Shown piece by piece: positions 7,266 through 16,227 of a stretch of DNA of 18,696 bases (positions are counted from its first letter, which is position 1; every line of letters begins with the position of its first letter). The notes under the pieces were generated by a model. It was given only the letters and a program-made list of their open reading frames with translations, did no database searches and was not told the origin of the DNA. Position numbers and translations under genes: made by a program. The DNA comes from Rhodosalinus sp046542825 (lineage in GTDB: Bacteria > Pseudomonadota > Alphaproteobacteria > Rhodobacterales > Rhodobacteraceae): positions 1 through 18,696 of the forward strand of contig NZ_JBKHAQ010000053.1 in NCBI RefSeq assembly GCF_046542825.1. Reading direction: 5' to 3'.

Positions 7266-8626
7266 ACCGCCTGGCGGGTGCGATCCTGGGCGAGTCGCTG
7301 CGCGCGCGGGCGCTGCGCAGTTCGGCGTTCACCGCCATGGCCTTCGTCGCGGGACAGGCGCTGCGCCTCGCCTCCAACCTGATCCTGACCCGGCTGCTGT
7401 TTCCCGAAGCCTTCGGGATCCTCGCGATCGTCATGGCGGTGCTGCAGGGGCTGGCGATGTTCTCGGACGTGGGGATCACGCCGTCGATCCTGCACAGCAG
7501 ACGCGGCGACGATCCGGCATTTCTCGACACCGCCTGGACGATCCAGGTGATCCGCGGCTTCCTGCTGTGGGGCGTCGCCGTCGCCCTGGCCGGGCCGCTC
7601 GCATTGTTCTACGGTGAGCCGATGCTGGCCCAGTATCTGCCGGTCGCCGGGCTGATGCTGGCGATTGCGGGATTCCGGCCCACGCGCTACGACACGGCCA
7701 ACCGGCACTTGCGGCTGGGCCGCGTCACCGCGCTGGACCTGCTGGGGCAGGCGATCGGCATCTGCTTCGCGCTCGGGCTCGCGCTGTGGCTCCGGTCGCC
7801 CTGGGCCCTGGTGATCTCCGCGGTGCTCGGCGCAGCGGTCCAACTCGCGCTGATCGCCCTCTTCCTGCCGGGCGCACGCAACCGGCTGCAGTTCGAGCGA
7901 TCCGCCCTTGCAGAGCTTTTCCGGTTCGGGAAATGGGTGTTCCTGTCCACGGTCGCCGGCTTCTTCCTGGCGCAGGGGGACAAGATCGTTCTTGGCCGCT
8001 ACCTGTCGCTCGACACCCTGGGCGTTTACAACATCGGCTTCTTTCTCGCGAGTTTCGCGCTGCTTCTGGGGCAGGTGGTGATCACGAAGGTGCTGATCCC
8101 GATCTACCGGGAGCGGCCGCCGCGCGAGAGCGCCGCGAATTTCGCCGCGCTGCGCAGGATGCGTATCCTCGTCACCGCCTCGCTTCTCGCCGCGCTGCTC
8201 GTCCTGGCCTGGCTGGGCCCCTGGATGGTGGAGTTGCTGTACGACCCGCGCTATGCGATGGCCGGCGGGGTGGTGACGCTGCTGGCGGCGATGCAGGTGC
8301 CGCAGATCATCGGCCTGACCTACTCGCAGGCCGCGCTCGCGTCGGGCGATTCGAGGCGATTCTTCGTCGCCGTGGCGACTCAGGCGGCGCTCATGCTCAC
8401 GGGACTGGCCCTGGGCTTCGAGCTGGCCGGCCTTCTCGGGGCGCTCCTCGCACAGGGCGCCGGCGCCCTGCTCGCCTATCCGGTGCTGATCTGGCTGGCC
8501 CGGCATCAGGGCGCCTGGGATCCGGCGCATGATGCCGTCTTCTTCGCGCTTGGGACGGTGCTCGCTGCCGGGGCGATCTGGATGAACCGGGCTGCCGTCG
8601 CAGCGCTTGGCGCGACGACACTGTGA
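7262..8626 (+). CDS. Wzx/PST-type lipid-linked oligosaccharide flippase
   Basis: A 454-residue polytopic membrane protein of the polysaccharide transport/MOP superfamily, of normal length. Roughly 10-12 hydrophobic segments are visible, for example at about 22-44, 51-70, 97-117, 125-137, 162-178, 181-203, 225-240, 256-280, 302-322, 335-355, 367-410 and 425-445. The family-typical GDKIVLGRYLSLDTLGVYNI lies at about 239-258, and ILTRLLFPEAFGI at 41-53. Members flip undecaprenyl-linked saccharides or similar glycolipids across the inner membrane. It starts inside the stop of the glycosyltransferase gene (ATGA), with GGAG nine bases upstream. Placed between sugar-transfer genes and a PKS/NRPS locus, it could export a glycan or a glycosylated lipid-like product; which of these is unknown. 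Confidence 0.87.
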   Translation: MNRLAGAILGESLRARALRSSAFTAMAFVAGQALRLASNLILTRLLFPEAFGILAIVMAVLQGLAMFSDVGITPSILHSRRGDDPAFLDTAWTIQVIRGFLLWGVAVALAGPLALFYGEPMLAQYLPVAGLMLAIAGFRPTRYDTANRHLRLGRVTALDLLGQAIGICFALGLALWLRSPWALVISAVLGAAVQLALIALFLPGARNRLQFERSALAELFRFGKWVFLSTVAGFFLAQGDKIVLGRYLSLDTLGVYNIGFFLASFALLLGQVVITKVLIPIYRERPPRESAANFAALRRMRILVTASLLAALLVLAWLGPWMVELLYDPRYAMAGGVVTLLAAMQVPQIIGLTYSQAALASGDSRRFFVAVATQAALMLTGLALGFELAGLLGALLAQGAGALLAYPVLIWLARHQGAWDPAHDAVFFALGTVLAAGAIWMNRAAVAALGATTL

Positions 8627-8641
8627 CGTAGCGGCACAGTG
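8619..8641 (+). repeat. Inverted repeat at the flippase 3' end, upstream of the PKS
   Basis: CACTGTG and CACAGTG form a perfect 7-bp inverted repeat separated by nine bases, which can add two inner C-G pairs after one mismatch. The left arm covers the flippase stop codon. No T-run follows, so it is either a weak RNA hairpin or a dyad-symmetric protein site. It opens the 141-base gap before the PKS, the most likely place for regulation of the biosynthetic genes. I see no confident -35/-10 pair in this gap. Confidence 0.4.
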
Positions 8642-8767
8642 GCAGCGGGGCCAATCGTGGATAAACTCGGGCCCTGGTTCGGGTCGAGCGACAGTGAGTC
8701 CCGAAAGCGCCACAAAATGCCCCCAATTCTCTGTCAGCAGGGATGCCGGGCATGAACGAGTAAACGG

Positions 8768-11700
8768 ATGAACCGGGACGACCCCCGCGCCACCGAGGGC
8801 GAGACAGACATCGCCATCGTCGGCATGGCCGCGCGCCTGCCCGGCGCCGCCGGGCTGGACGGCTACTGGCATCTGCTGCGGGAAGGGCGCAGCGCGATTC
8901 GCCGGCTCACGGACGACGAGTTGCTGGCTGCCGGCGAGTCGCCCGCCGCCATCCGCCGCAAGGATTACGTGCCCTTCGCCGCTCCGCTCGACCGTTTCGA
9001 GCAGTTCGACGCCGACTTCTTCGGGCTCTCGCCCAAGGAGGCGGCGATCATGGACCCGCAGCACCGCCAGTTCCTGGAGGTCGCCTGGGAGGCGCTGGAG
9101 GTGGCGGGCCACCCGCCCGAGAGCGTGGAGGGGCCGGTGGGCGTCTTCGCGGGCTGCGGGATGGGCAGCTATTTCTACTTCAACGTCTGCTCGCACCCGG
9201 AGCTCCTGCGCGACACGGGCATGTTCCTGCTGCGCCACACGGGCAACGACAAGGATTTCCTGTCCACGCGCCTTTCCCACATCCTCGACCTGCGCGGCCC
9301 GTCGCTGACGCTGCAGACCGCCTGCTCCACCTCGCTGGTGGCCACGCATTACGCTGCGCAGGCGCTTCTGAACGGCGAATGCGACATGGCGCTGGCGGGC
9401 GGCGTGACGATCGAGCTGCCGCAAGGGCGCGGCTATCTCTACAAGGAGGGCGAGATCCTTTCGCCCGACGGGGAGTGCCACGCCTTCGACCACCGCGCGA
9501 AAGGCACGGTCTTCGGCTCGGGCGCGGGCGTCGTGGTGCTGCGGCGGCTGGCGGACGCGCTGGCCGACGGCGATCACATCTGGGCGGTCATCAGGGGCAG
9601 CGCGGTCAACAACGACGGCTCGGACAAGGCGGGCTATCTCGCGCCCTCGGTGGGCGGTCAGGCAGAGGCGGTGGCGGACGCGCAGGCCATCGCCGGCATC
9701 ACCGCCGACACGGTGGATTACGTCGAATGCCACGGCACCGGCACCTATCTGGGCGACCCGATCGAGGTGGCCGCCCTGACGCAAGCCTTCCGCGAGACGA
9801 CCGACGCCACCGGCTATTGCCGCATCGGTTCGGTCAAGACGAACATCGGGCATCTGGACACGGCCGCCGGGGTTGCAAGCCTGATCAAGGCATCGCTCGC
9901 CCTGCACCACCGGGAAATCCCGCCCAGCCTCGGCTTCGAGAAGCCCAACCCTGCCATCGACTTCGAGAACAGCCCCTTCCGCGTCAACGACCGGCTCACA
10001 CCCTTCGAAAGCGCGAAAGGGCCGCGGCGCGCGGGGGTCAACAGCCTGGGCGTCGGCGGCACCAACGCGCATGTCGTGCTGGAGGAGGCGCCGGCGCGCG
10101 CGGCGTCCGAGCCCTCGGACTGGCCCTTTCAGCTGCTGACCGTCTCGGGGCACTCGAAAGCGGCGCTCGAGGCCAACGCCCGGCGTCTGGCAGAGCACCT
10201 GCGCGCGCATCCCGAACAGGACATCGCCGATGTCGCCTGGACGCTGAAGGAGGGCCGCCGCGCCTTCGAGCATCGCCGCGTCGTGGTGGCGGAAAGTCAT
10301 GCGGAGGCGGCGGCGCTGCTGGAGACGGGCGACCGCGCCCGCGTCTTCACCCACCGCGCGCTGCGCGGCACGCCGCAGCCGGTCTTCATGTTCCCCGGCG
10401 GCGGCGCGCAATACGTCGGCATGGCGCGCGACCTCTACGAGACAGAGCCGGTCTTTGCCGACTGGATCGACCGCGGCCTCGACGTGCTGCAGCCAAAGCT
10501 CGACTACGACGTCCGGGCGCTCTGGCTGGCCGAAGGGGCCGAGGCAGAACCCGCCGCGCGGCGGCTCACCACGCCATCGGTGCAGCTGCCGCTCATCATG
10601 ATCGTCGAGGTCGCGCTGGCCAGGCTCTTCGAAAGCTGGGGCGTCGCGCCCGCCGCGCTGATCGGCCACTCGATGGGCGAGAACGCGGCCGCCTGCGTCG
10701 CCGGCGTCATGCGCTTCGAGGACTGCATCGGGCTGGTGCACCTGCGCGGCCGGCTGATGGACGAGGCAGAGCGGGGCGGCATGCTCTCCGTCGCGCTGCC
10801 GGCCGACGAGTTGCGCGCGCGCCTTGGCCCCGATCTGGACCTCGCGGCAGAGAATGCGCCGGGCCTTTCCGTCGCCTCCGGACCGCAGGCCGCGCTCGAC
10901 CGGCTGCAGGCCGAGCTGGCCAAGGACGGGATCGAGGCCACGCGCATCGCCATCGACATCGCGGCGCATTCCCGCCTGCTCGACCCGGTGCTAGAGCGAT
11001 TCCGCGACTACCTGCGCTCGATCCCGCTGTCGCCGCCGCAGATCCCGGTGATCTCCAACCGCACGGGCACATGGCTCACGGCGGCAGAGGCGACGGACCC
11101 CGACTACTGGGTCGCGCACCTGCGCGGGACCGTGCGCTTCGGCGCGGGGATGGAGACATTGGCGGAAGAGCCCTCGCGCCTCTTCCTCGAAATGGGACCG
11201 GGCAAGGCGCTTTCGGCGCTTGCGAAGGCGCAGCCGGGGATCGAGGCCAACAGGGTGGTGAATGCCCTGCGCCACCCCGAAGAGGCGGTGCCCGACGACG
11301 TGCATTTCATCGGCACGCTGGGCCGGCTCTGGGCGCTGGGCGCGCGGTTCGACTGGGGCCAGATCTGGGGCGAGGCGCGGCGCAACCGCGTGGTGCTGCC
11401 CACTTACGCCTTTCAGCACGCGCCCTATTTCATCGAACGCGCGGCGCCCCTAGCGGCTGCGGAAGAGACGCTGCCGATGCGGGTCGAGGGCGTGGAGAAC
11501 TGGGGCTGGCGTCTGCGGTGGAAACCCGCCTACGCCGACTGCACGCTCGACGTGGCGGCGGGGGAGACGGGCCCGCCCCGGACATGGCTGATCTTCGCCG
11601 ACGAGGCCGGGCTGGCCGACCGCGCGGCGGCGAAGCTGCGCGACGGGGGGCACAGGGTTGTCAGCGTGCGCCCCGGCGACGCCTTCGCGCGGCTGGGCGA

Positions 11701-14700
11701 TCAGGACTACACCCTCGCTCCCGAACAGGGGCGCGAGGGCTACGAACGGCTTCTGGCCGACCTGCTGTCACGCGGCCTTGCGCCGGCGCGGATCGCGCAT
11801 TTCTGGCTGGTGACCGAGGGGGAAGGGTTCCGCCCCGGGTCCAGCTTCTTTCACCGGGTGCAGGAACAGGGCTTCTGGTCGCTGCTGTTCCTGGGACAGG
11901 TGCTGGCGGCAGAGACCCTGCCGGAGCCGCCGCACATCACCGTCGTCACCTCCGGCGCGGCACAGGTGCGGGACGAGGCGTTGCCGCATCCCGCCAAGGC
12001 GACCGTGGCGGGGCCGGCGCGCGTGATCCCGCGCGAACTGCCCGGCGTGACCTGCGCGACGCTCGACGTGGCGCTGCCGCAACCCGTGGCCCGAAAGCAC
12101 CGGGGCGCGCGCGAGGCCGGGATGGAGGCGCTGACGCTTGGGGTGCTCGAGGAACTTCTGGCGAAGCCTTCCGAACACGCCGCCGCGCTGCGCGGCGCGC
12201 GCCGCTTTGTGCAGGAGGCGGGGCGGGAGCCCCTGCCAAAGGCCGAGGCGCTGCCCGTCCAGCCCGGTGACACCGTGCTGGTCACCGGCGGCTTCGGCGG
12301 CATCGGGCTGAGCGTGGCGGAACGTCTGGCGCGCGATTTCGGCTGCCGCTTCGTGCTGGTCTCGCGCAGCGGCCTGCCGCCGCGCGCGAACTGGGCGGCG
12401 GAGCTTATGCGCCGCGCACCCGCCGACAGTGTCGCACGGCGCATCCGCGCCGTTCAGGCGTTGGAGTCCGCGGGCGCCGAGGTCATGGTGGCCGAGGCCG
12501 ACGTGACCAACGCAGAGGACATGCGCGAGGTGGTCGAGGCGGCCACCGACCGCTTCGGCCGGATCGCCGGCGTGATCCATGCCGCGGGCGTGGTGGACGA
12601 CGCGCCGCTGATGGCCAAGACGCTGTCCTCGGTCGAGGATGTGCTGGCCCCCAAGCTGCACGGCACGCAGGTGCTGGATACGCTTTTCCCCGACGGGGCG
12701 CTCGACTGGATGGTGCTGTTCTCCTCCACCTCGACCGTCACCGCGCCTGCGGGACAGGTCGATTACGTCGCCGCCAACGAGTATCTCAACGCCTACGCCC
12801 GCAGCCGGCGAGGCGGCAGGACGCGCGTTCTCGCGCTGAACTGGGGCATCTGGTCAGAGGTCGGCATGGCCGCCGAGGCCGTCGCGCGCCGCACGGGCGA
12901 CCTGCCCGAGCCGCCCGTGGTGCCGCTGCAGGCCCCGCTGCTCGACGCCGCCACCTTCGACGCGGGCGGGCACCGCCTGCTGACCGCGCGCTGGGCGACC
13001 GCCAACCGCTGGGTGCTGGACGAGCACCGCACGCGCGACGGCCGCGCGCTGTTTCCCGGCACCGGCTACCCCGAACTTGCCGCCGAGGCGCTCGCGGCAC
13101 AGGGCGAGGACGGGCCGTTCGAGATCCGAGACCTGTGGTTCCTGCGCCCGCTCGAGGTCGGGGACGGACAGCCGCGCGAGGTGCGCGTCCGCCTGAGGCG
13201 GGACGCGGCCGGCTACGCGATGGAGGTGCAGGCGGCGGCAGAGGTGGACGGCCGGCGCGCCTGGACACGCATGGCGGAGGCCACGCTGGCGCTGTTGCCG
13301 ATGGCGCCCCCCCAGCCGCTCGACATCGCCGCGCTGGAGGCGCGCTGCACCCGCGCCATGGCCGAGGCGGCACAGGGGATGCCCGGCGCGCAGGAGGCGC
13401 ATCTCACCTTCGGCCCGCGCTGGCGCGTGCTGACCCGCACCGCGCTGGGCGACGGCGAGGGCGTGGCGCACCTGCGCCTGCCGGCGGCTGCGGCGGGCGA
13501 CGCAGGCTATGCCCTGCACCCCGCGCTCATGGACATCGCGACCGGCTGGGCGATGGAGCTGATCGCGGGCTACGACGGGCGCGAGTTGTGGGTGCCGCTG
13601 ACCTATGGCCGCCTGCGGGTGCACGCGCCGCTTCCGGCCGCGATCGTGAGCTGGGTGCGCAACGCGGGCGACAACCGTGCCGATGCCGCGACCGCGCGCT
13701 TCGACATCACGCTTGCCGCGCCCGACGGCACCGTCTGCGTCGAGATCGAGGGCTTCCAGATCCGGCGCATGGAGGGTGGGCTGGCGCCCAGCGCCGCACC
13801 AACCGCGCGCGAGGTGGAGTTCGACGACGAGGCAGGCACCGAGGCGCCGCTCTCGCCCGCCGAGGAGCGGCTGGCGCACAACCTGTCACAGGGCATCACG
13901 CCCGCCGATGGGGCAGAGGCCTTCCTGCGCGCGCTTGGCAGCGACGCGCCGCAGGTCATCGTCAGCTCCCTGCCGCTCGACGCGCTGGTGGCGCAGGCCC
14001 GCGTGTCCGATGCGGCGACGGGCAGCGGCGCGCGCTTCGACCGCCCGGCGCTCGAAGGCGACTACGTCGCGCCCGAGACGCCCACCGAAGAGGTTCTGGC
14101 CCAGTTCTGGAGCGAGCTTCTGGGTGTGGCGCAGGTCGGCGCCGAGGACAGCTTCTTCGACCTTGGCGGCCATTCCCTGATCGCGGTGCGGCTCTTCGCG
14201 CAGATCCGCAAGCGGTTCGGCGTGGACCTGCCCATCTCGGTGTTGTTCGAGGCGCCGACGATCCGCGCCTGCGCCGCGCTGATCGACGCCGAGACCGGCG
14301 GCGCGGGCGAGGACGCCGGGCAGACGCCGAAACCCGCGACGGTCCGCCGCTTCACGCACCTCGTTCCCATGCACGAGGGCGAGGGCGGGCCGAAGACGCC
14401 CTTCTTCCTCGTCGCGGGCATGTTCGGCAACGTGCTGAACCTGCGGCATCTGGCCCATCTGCTGGGCACGGACCGCCCCTTCTACGGCCTGCAGGCGCGC
14501 GGTCTCTACGGCGGGGCCGAGCCGCACCGCGACCTGTCGGAGGCCGCCGCCGACATGATCGCCGAGATCCGGCAGGTTCAGCCGCACGGCCCCTACCTGC
14601 TGGGCGGCTTCTCGGGCGGGGGGCTTACCGCCTACGACATGGCGCGCCAGCTGACCGCGGCCGGAGAGGAGGTGGCGCTGGTCGTGCTGCTGGACACGCC

Positions 14701-15217
14701 GCTGCCGGGGCGGCACGACCTGTCGCGCCGCGACAGGCTGCTGATCCACTGGCAGGAGCTGCAGCGCCACGGGTTGCGCTACCCGGCGAAATGGCTGGCG
14801 GGCAAGATACGCTACAAACATGCCATGCGCGCCAAGGCAGAGGCGGGGCCGTCGGCCGAGCACGCCTTTCACGACGCCGAGATCGAGGCGGCCTTTCACG
14901 ACGCGCTGTCGCGCTACCGGATGGCGCCGTGGGACGGGCGGGTTGCTCTTTTCCGCCCCGCGCTGCAGCCGCGCTGGATCGTCTCGGGTGGGCGGCCGGT
15001 GAGCGAAGAACGCGCCTATCTCTCCCCCGACAACGGCTGGGGGGCCTGGGTGCCGGGGGTCGAGGTGCACGAGGTGCCGGGCGATCACGATTCCATGGTG
15101 CTGGAGCCCAACGCGCGGGTGCTGGCGCAGCGGATGCGCCGCGCCATCGAGGCGGCCGAGCGCGAGGCGGCGGGCATGGTGACCGTGCGGCCCGCTCCGC
15201 GTCAGGCCGCGGAGTGA
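8768..15217 (+). CDS. Type I polyketide synthase, one module: KS-AT-KR-DH-carrier-TE
   Basis: A 2149-residue single-module PKS with all active sites visible. KS about 14-445: C186 in TACSTS, H322 in HGTGT, H362 in NIGH. AT about 535-880: S635 in GHSMGE; the specificity-region motif is AAHS (H734), not the common malonyl HAFH or methylmalonyl YASH. KR about 900-1360, structural half first: LVTGGFGGIG at 1172, S1320, Y1333, N1337, and a VDD resembling the LDD of B-type reductases. DH about 1405-1690: H1420 in DEHRTRDGRALFPG, D1589 in HPALMD. Carrier about 1765-1835: S1803 in DLGGHS, a peptidyl-carrier style. TE about 1865-2140: S1949 in GGFSGGG, D1976, H2107. It condenses one extender unit, reduces and dehydrates it, and then releases the product. 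DH after KR is unusual. No ER is seen, so an alkene is expected. The ribosome site is poor. The KS has no loading partner here and probably takes its substrate from the NRPS at 16224. Confidence 0.95.
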   Translation: MNRDDPRATEGETDIAIVGMAARLPGAAGLDGYWHLLREGRSAIRRLTDDELLAAGESPAAIRRKDYVPFAAPLDRFEQFDADFFGLSPKEAAIMDPQHRQFLEVAWEALEVAGHPPESVEGPVGVFAGCGMGSYFYFNVCSHPELLRDTGMFLLRHTGNDKDFLSTRLSHILDLRGPSLTLQTACSTSLVATHYAAQALLNGECDMALAGGVTIELPQGRGYLYKEGEILSPDGECHAFDHRAKGTVFGSGAGVVVLRRLADALADGDHIWAVIRGSAVNNDGSDKAGYLAPSVGGQAEAVADAQAIAGITADTVDYVECHGTGTYLGDPIEVAALTQAFRETTDATGYCRIGSVKTNIGHLDTAAGVASLIKASLALHHREIPPSLGFEKPNPAIDFENSPFRVNDRLTPFESAKGPRRAGVNSLGVGGTNAHVVLEEAPARAASEPSDWPFQLLTVSGHSKAALEANARRLAEHLRAHPEQDIADVAWTLKEGRRAFEHRRVVVAESHAEAAALLETGDRARVFTHRALRGTPQPVFMFPGGGAQYVGMARDLYETEPVFADWIDRGLDVLQPKLDYDVRALWLAEGAEAEPAARRLTTPSVQLPLIMIVEVALARLFESWGVAPAALIGHSMGENAAACVAGVMRFEDCIGLVHLRGRLMDEAERGGMLSVALPADELRARLGPDLDLAAENAPGLSVASGPQAALDRLQAELAKDGIEATRIAIDIAAHSRLLDPVLERFRDYLRSIPLSPPQIPVISNRTGTWLTAAEATDPDYWVAHLRGTVRFGAGMETLAEEPSRLFLEMGPGKALSALAKAQPGIEANRVVNALRHPEEAVPDDVHFIGTLGRLWALGARFDWGQIWGEARRNRVVLPTYAFQHAPYFIERAAPLAAAEETLPMRVEGVENWGWRLRWKPAYADCTLDVAAGETGPPRTWLIFADEAGLADRAAAKLRDGGHRVVSVRPGDAFARLGDQDYTLAPEQGREGYERLLADLLSRGLAPARIAHFWLVTEGEGFRPGSSFFHRVQEQGFWSLLFLGQVLAAETLPEPPHITVVTSGAAQVRDEALPHPAKATVAGPARVIPRELPGVTCATLDVALPQPVARKHRGAREAGMEALTLGVLEELLAKPSEHAAALRGARRFVQEAGREPLPKAEALPVQPGDTVLVTGGFGGIGLSVAERLARDFGCRFVLVSRSGLPPRANWAAELMRRAPADSVARRIRAVQALESAGAEVMVAEADVTNAEDMREVVEAATDRFGRIAGVIHAAGVVDDAPLMAKTLSSVEDVLAPKLHGTQVLDTLFPDGALDWMVLFSSTSTVTAPAGQVDYVAANEYLNAYARSRRGGRTRVLALNWGIWSEVGMAAEAVARRTGDLPEPPVVPLQAPLLDAATFDAGGHRLLTARWATANRWVLDEHRTRDGRALFPGTGYPELAAEALAAQGEDGPFEIRDLWFLRPLEVGDGQPREVRVRLRRDAAGYAMEVQAAAEVDGRRAWTRMAEATLALLPMAPPQPLDIAALEARCTRAMAEAAQGMPGAQEAHLTFGPRWRVLTRTALGDGEGVAHLRLPAAAAGDAGYALHPALMDIATGWAMELIAGYDGRELWVPLTYGRLRVHAPLPAAIVSWVRNAGDNRADAATARFDITLAAPDGTVCVEIEGFQIRRMEGGLAPSAAPTAREVEFDDEAGTEAPLSPAEERLAHNLSQGITPADGAEAFLRALGSDAPQVIVSSLPLDALVAQARVSDAATGSGARFDRPALEGDYVAPETPTEEVLAQFWSELLGVAQVGAEDSFFDLGGHSLIAVRLFAQIRKRFGVDLPISVLFEAPTIRACAALIDAETGGAGEDAGQTPKPATVRRFTHLVPMHEGEGGPKTPFFLVAGMFGNVLNLRHLAHLLGTDRPFYGLQARGLYGGAEPHRDLSEAAADMIAEIRQVQPHGPYLLGGFSGGGLTAYDMARQLTAAGEEVALVVLLDTPLPGRHDLSRRDRLLIHWQELQRHGLRYPAKWLAGKIRYKHAMRAKAEAGPSAEHAFHDAEIEAAFHDALSRYRMAPWDGRVALFRPALQPRWIVSGGRPVSEERAYLSPDNGWGAWVPGVEVHEVPGDHDSMVLEPNARVLAQRMRRAIEAAEREAAGMVTVRPAPRQAAE

Positions 15218-15222
15218 CCCGA

Positions 15223-16227
15223 ATGCCCAGGCTGCTGACCATCCTGCTCAACTACCGGACCGCGGAGATGACCCTGCAAGCCGCAGAGGCCGCGCTGCGG
15301 GCGATGGAGGGGATCGCGGGCGAACTGGCGATCGTCGACAACGATTCGCGCGACGGCTCTTTCGAGCGGTTGCGGGACGCGGCCGCGGCACGCGGCTGGA
15401 CGGACGGCAACCGCGTGCGCGTGATCCAGTCGGGCCGCAACGGCGGCTTCGGCGCCGGCAACAACGTGGCGATCCGCGCGGGCCTGTCGGACGGAACCGC
15501 GCCGGACTACGTCTACATCCTGAACTCCGACGCCTTTCCGGCACCCGACGCGATTCGCCTGCTGCTGGAGGCGCTGGAGGCGGACCCGAAGATCGGCTTC
15601 GCCGGCAGCTACATCCACGGCACCGACGGGCAACCGCATGTCACGGCCTTCCGCTTCCCCTCGATCCTTTCGGAACTGGAGGGGGCGGCGCGTCTGGGGC
15701 CGCTCACGCGGCTGCTGGGCGATCACACCGTGCCGCTCGGCATACCCGAGGCGACGCGGCGGGTGGACTGGCTGGCCGGCGCGAGCCTGATGATGCGGCG
15801 CGCGGTGCTGGACGAGATCGGGCTCTTCGACGAGACCTTCTTTCTCTACTTCGAAGAGACGGACCTATGCCAGCGTGCGGCACGGGCGGGCTGGTCCACG
15901 CTTTACGTCCGCGAAAGCCGCGTGGCGCATGTGGGCTCCGCCTCGACCGGCATGAAGAAATGGGACCGCATCCCGGGCTTCTGGCTCGATTCGCGCTGGC
16001 ACTACTTCGCCAAGACCCATGGCCGGGCCTATGCGGCTGCGGCGACGCTCGGGCATCTGACGGGCGGTGCGCTCTGGCGTCTGCGGCGGCTGGTGCAGGG
16101 CAAGCCCGCCATCGACCCGCCGCACTTCCTGCGCGACCTGCTGGCCCACGATCTGCGCGCGCTGGTTCGGCGCACGCCGCGCGGGGGCATCGCGCCCGCC
16201 GCGCGCCCGCTTGGAGAGACGCCATGA
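15223..16227 (+). CDS. Family 2 glycosyltransferase, rhamnosyltransferase (WbbL)-like
   Basis: A 334-residue GT-A glycosyltransferase. LLTILLNYRTAEMTL begins the fold, AIVDNDSRDGS (about 37-46) and NGGFGAGNNVAIRAG bind the nucleotide sugar, YILNSDAFP (N101-S102-D103) is the DxD equivalent, and DETFFLYFEETDLCQRA (E211, E212, D214) plus AHVGSAS form the acceptor/base region typical of WbbL-like enzymes. GGAG at 15211-15214 lies eight bases before the ATG; a GTG at 15214 overlapping the PKS stop is a weaker alternative. It lies five bases after the PKS and overlaps the NRPS start by 4 bp, so it is locked into the biosynthetic operon. The likely role is transfer of a deoxyhexose or similar sugar to the assembly-line product or a lipid carrier; the substrate is not readable from sequence. 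Confidence 0.88.
   Translation: MPRLLTILLNYRTAEMTLQAAEAALRAMEGIAGELAIVDNDSRDGSFERLRDAAAARGWTDGNRVRVIQSGRNGGFGAGNNVAIRAGLSDGTAPDYVYILNSDAFPAPDAIRLLLEALEADPKIGFAGSYIHGTDGQPHVTAFRFPSILSELEGAARLGPLTRLLGDHTVPLGIPEATRRVDWLAGASLMMRRAVLDEIGLFDETFFLYFEETDLCQRAARAGWSTLYVRESRVAHVGSASTGMKKWDRIPGFWLDSRWHYFAKTHGRAYAAAATLGHLTGGALWRLRRLVQGKPAIDPPHFLRDLLAHDLRALVRRTPRGGIAPAARPLGETP

Noticed and set aside
8752..8763. A three-codon frame (M-N-E-stop) just before the PKS start, as a possible leader peptide
   Set aside because: It is too short to judge, has no convincing ribosome site and shows no attenuator-like structure next to it.
7196..10969. A minus-strand open frame of over 1200 codons
   Set aside because: It lies antisense to the flippase and the PKS KS/AT domains, whose active sites are clear; its composition is low-complexity and RGQ-rich, typical of a GC-driven shadow.
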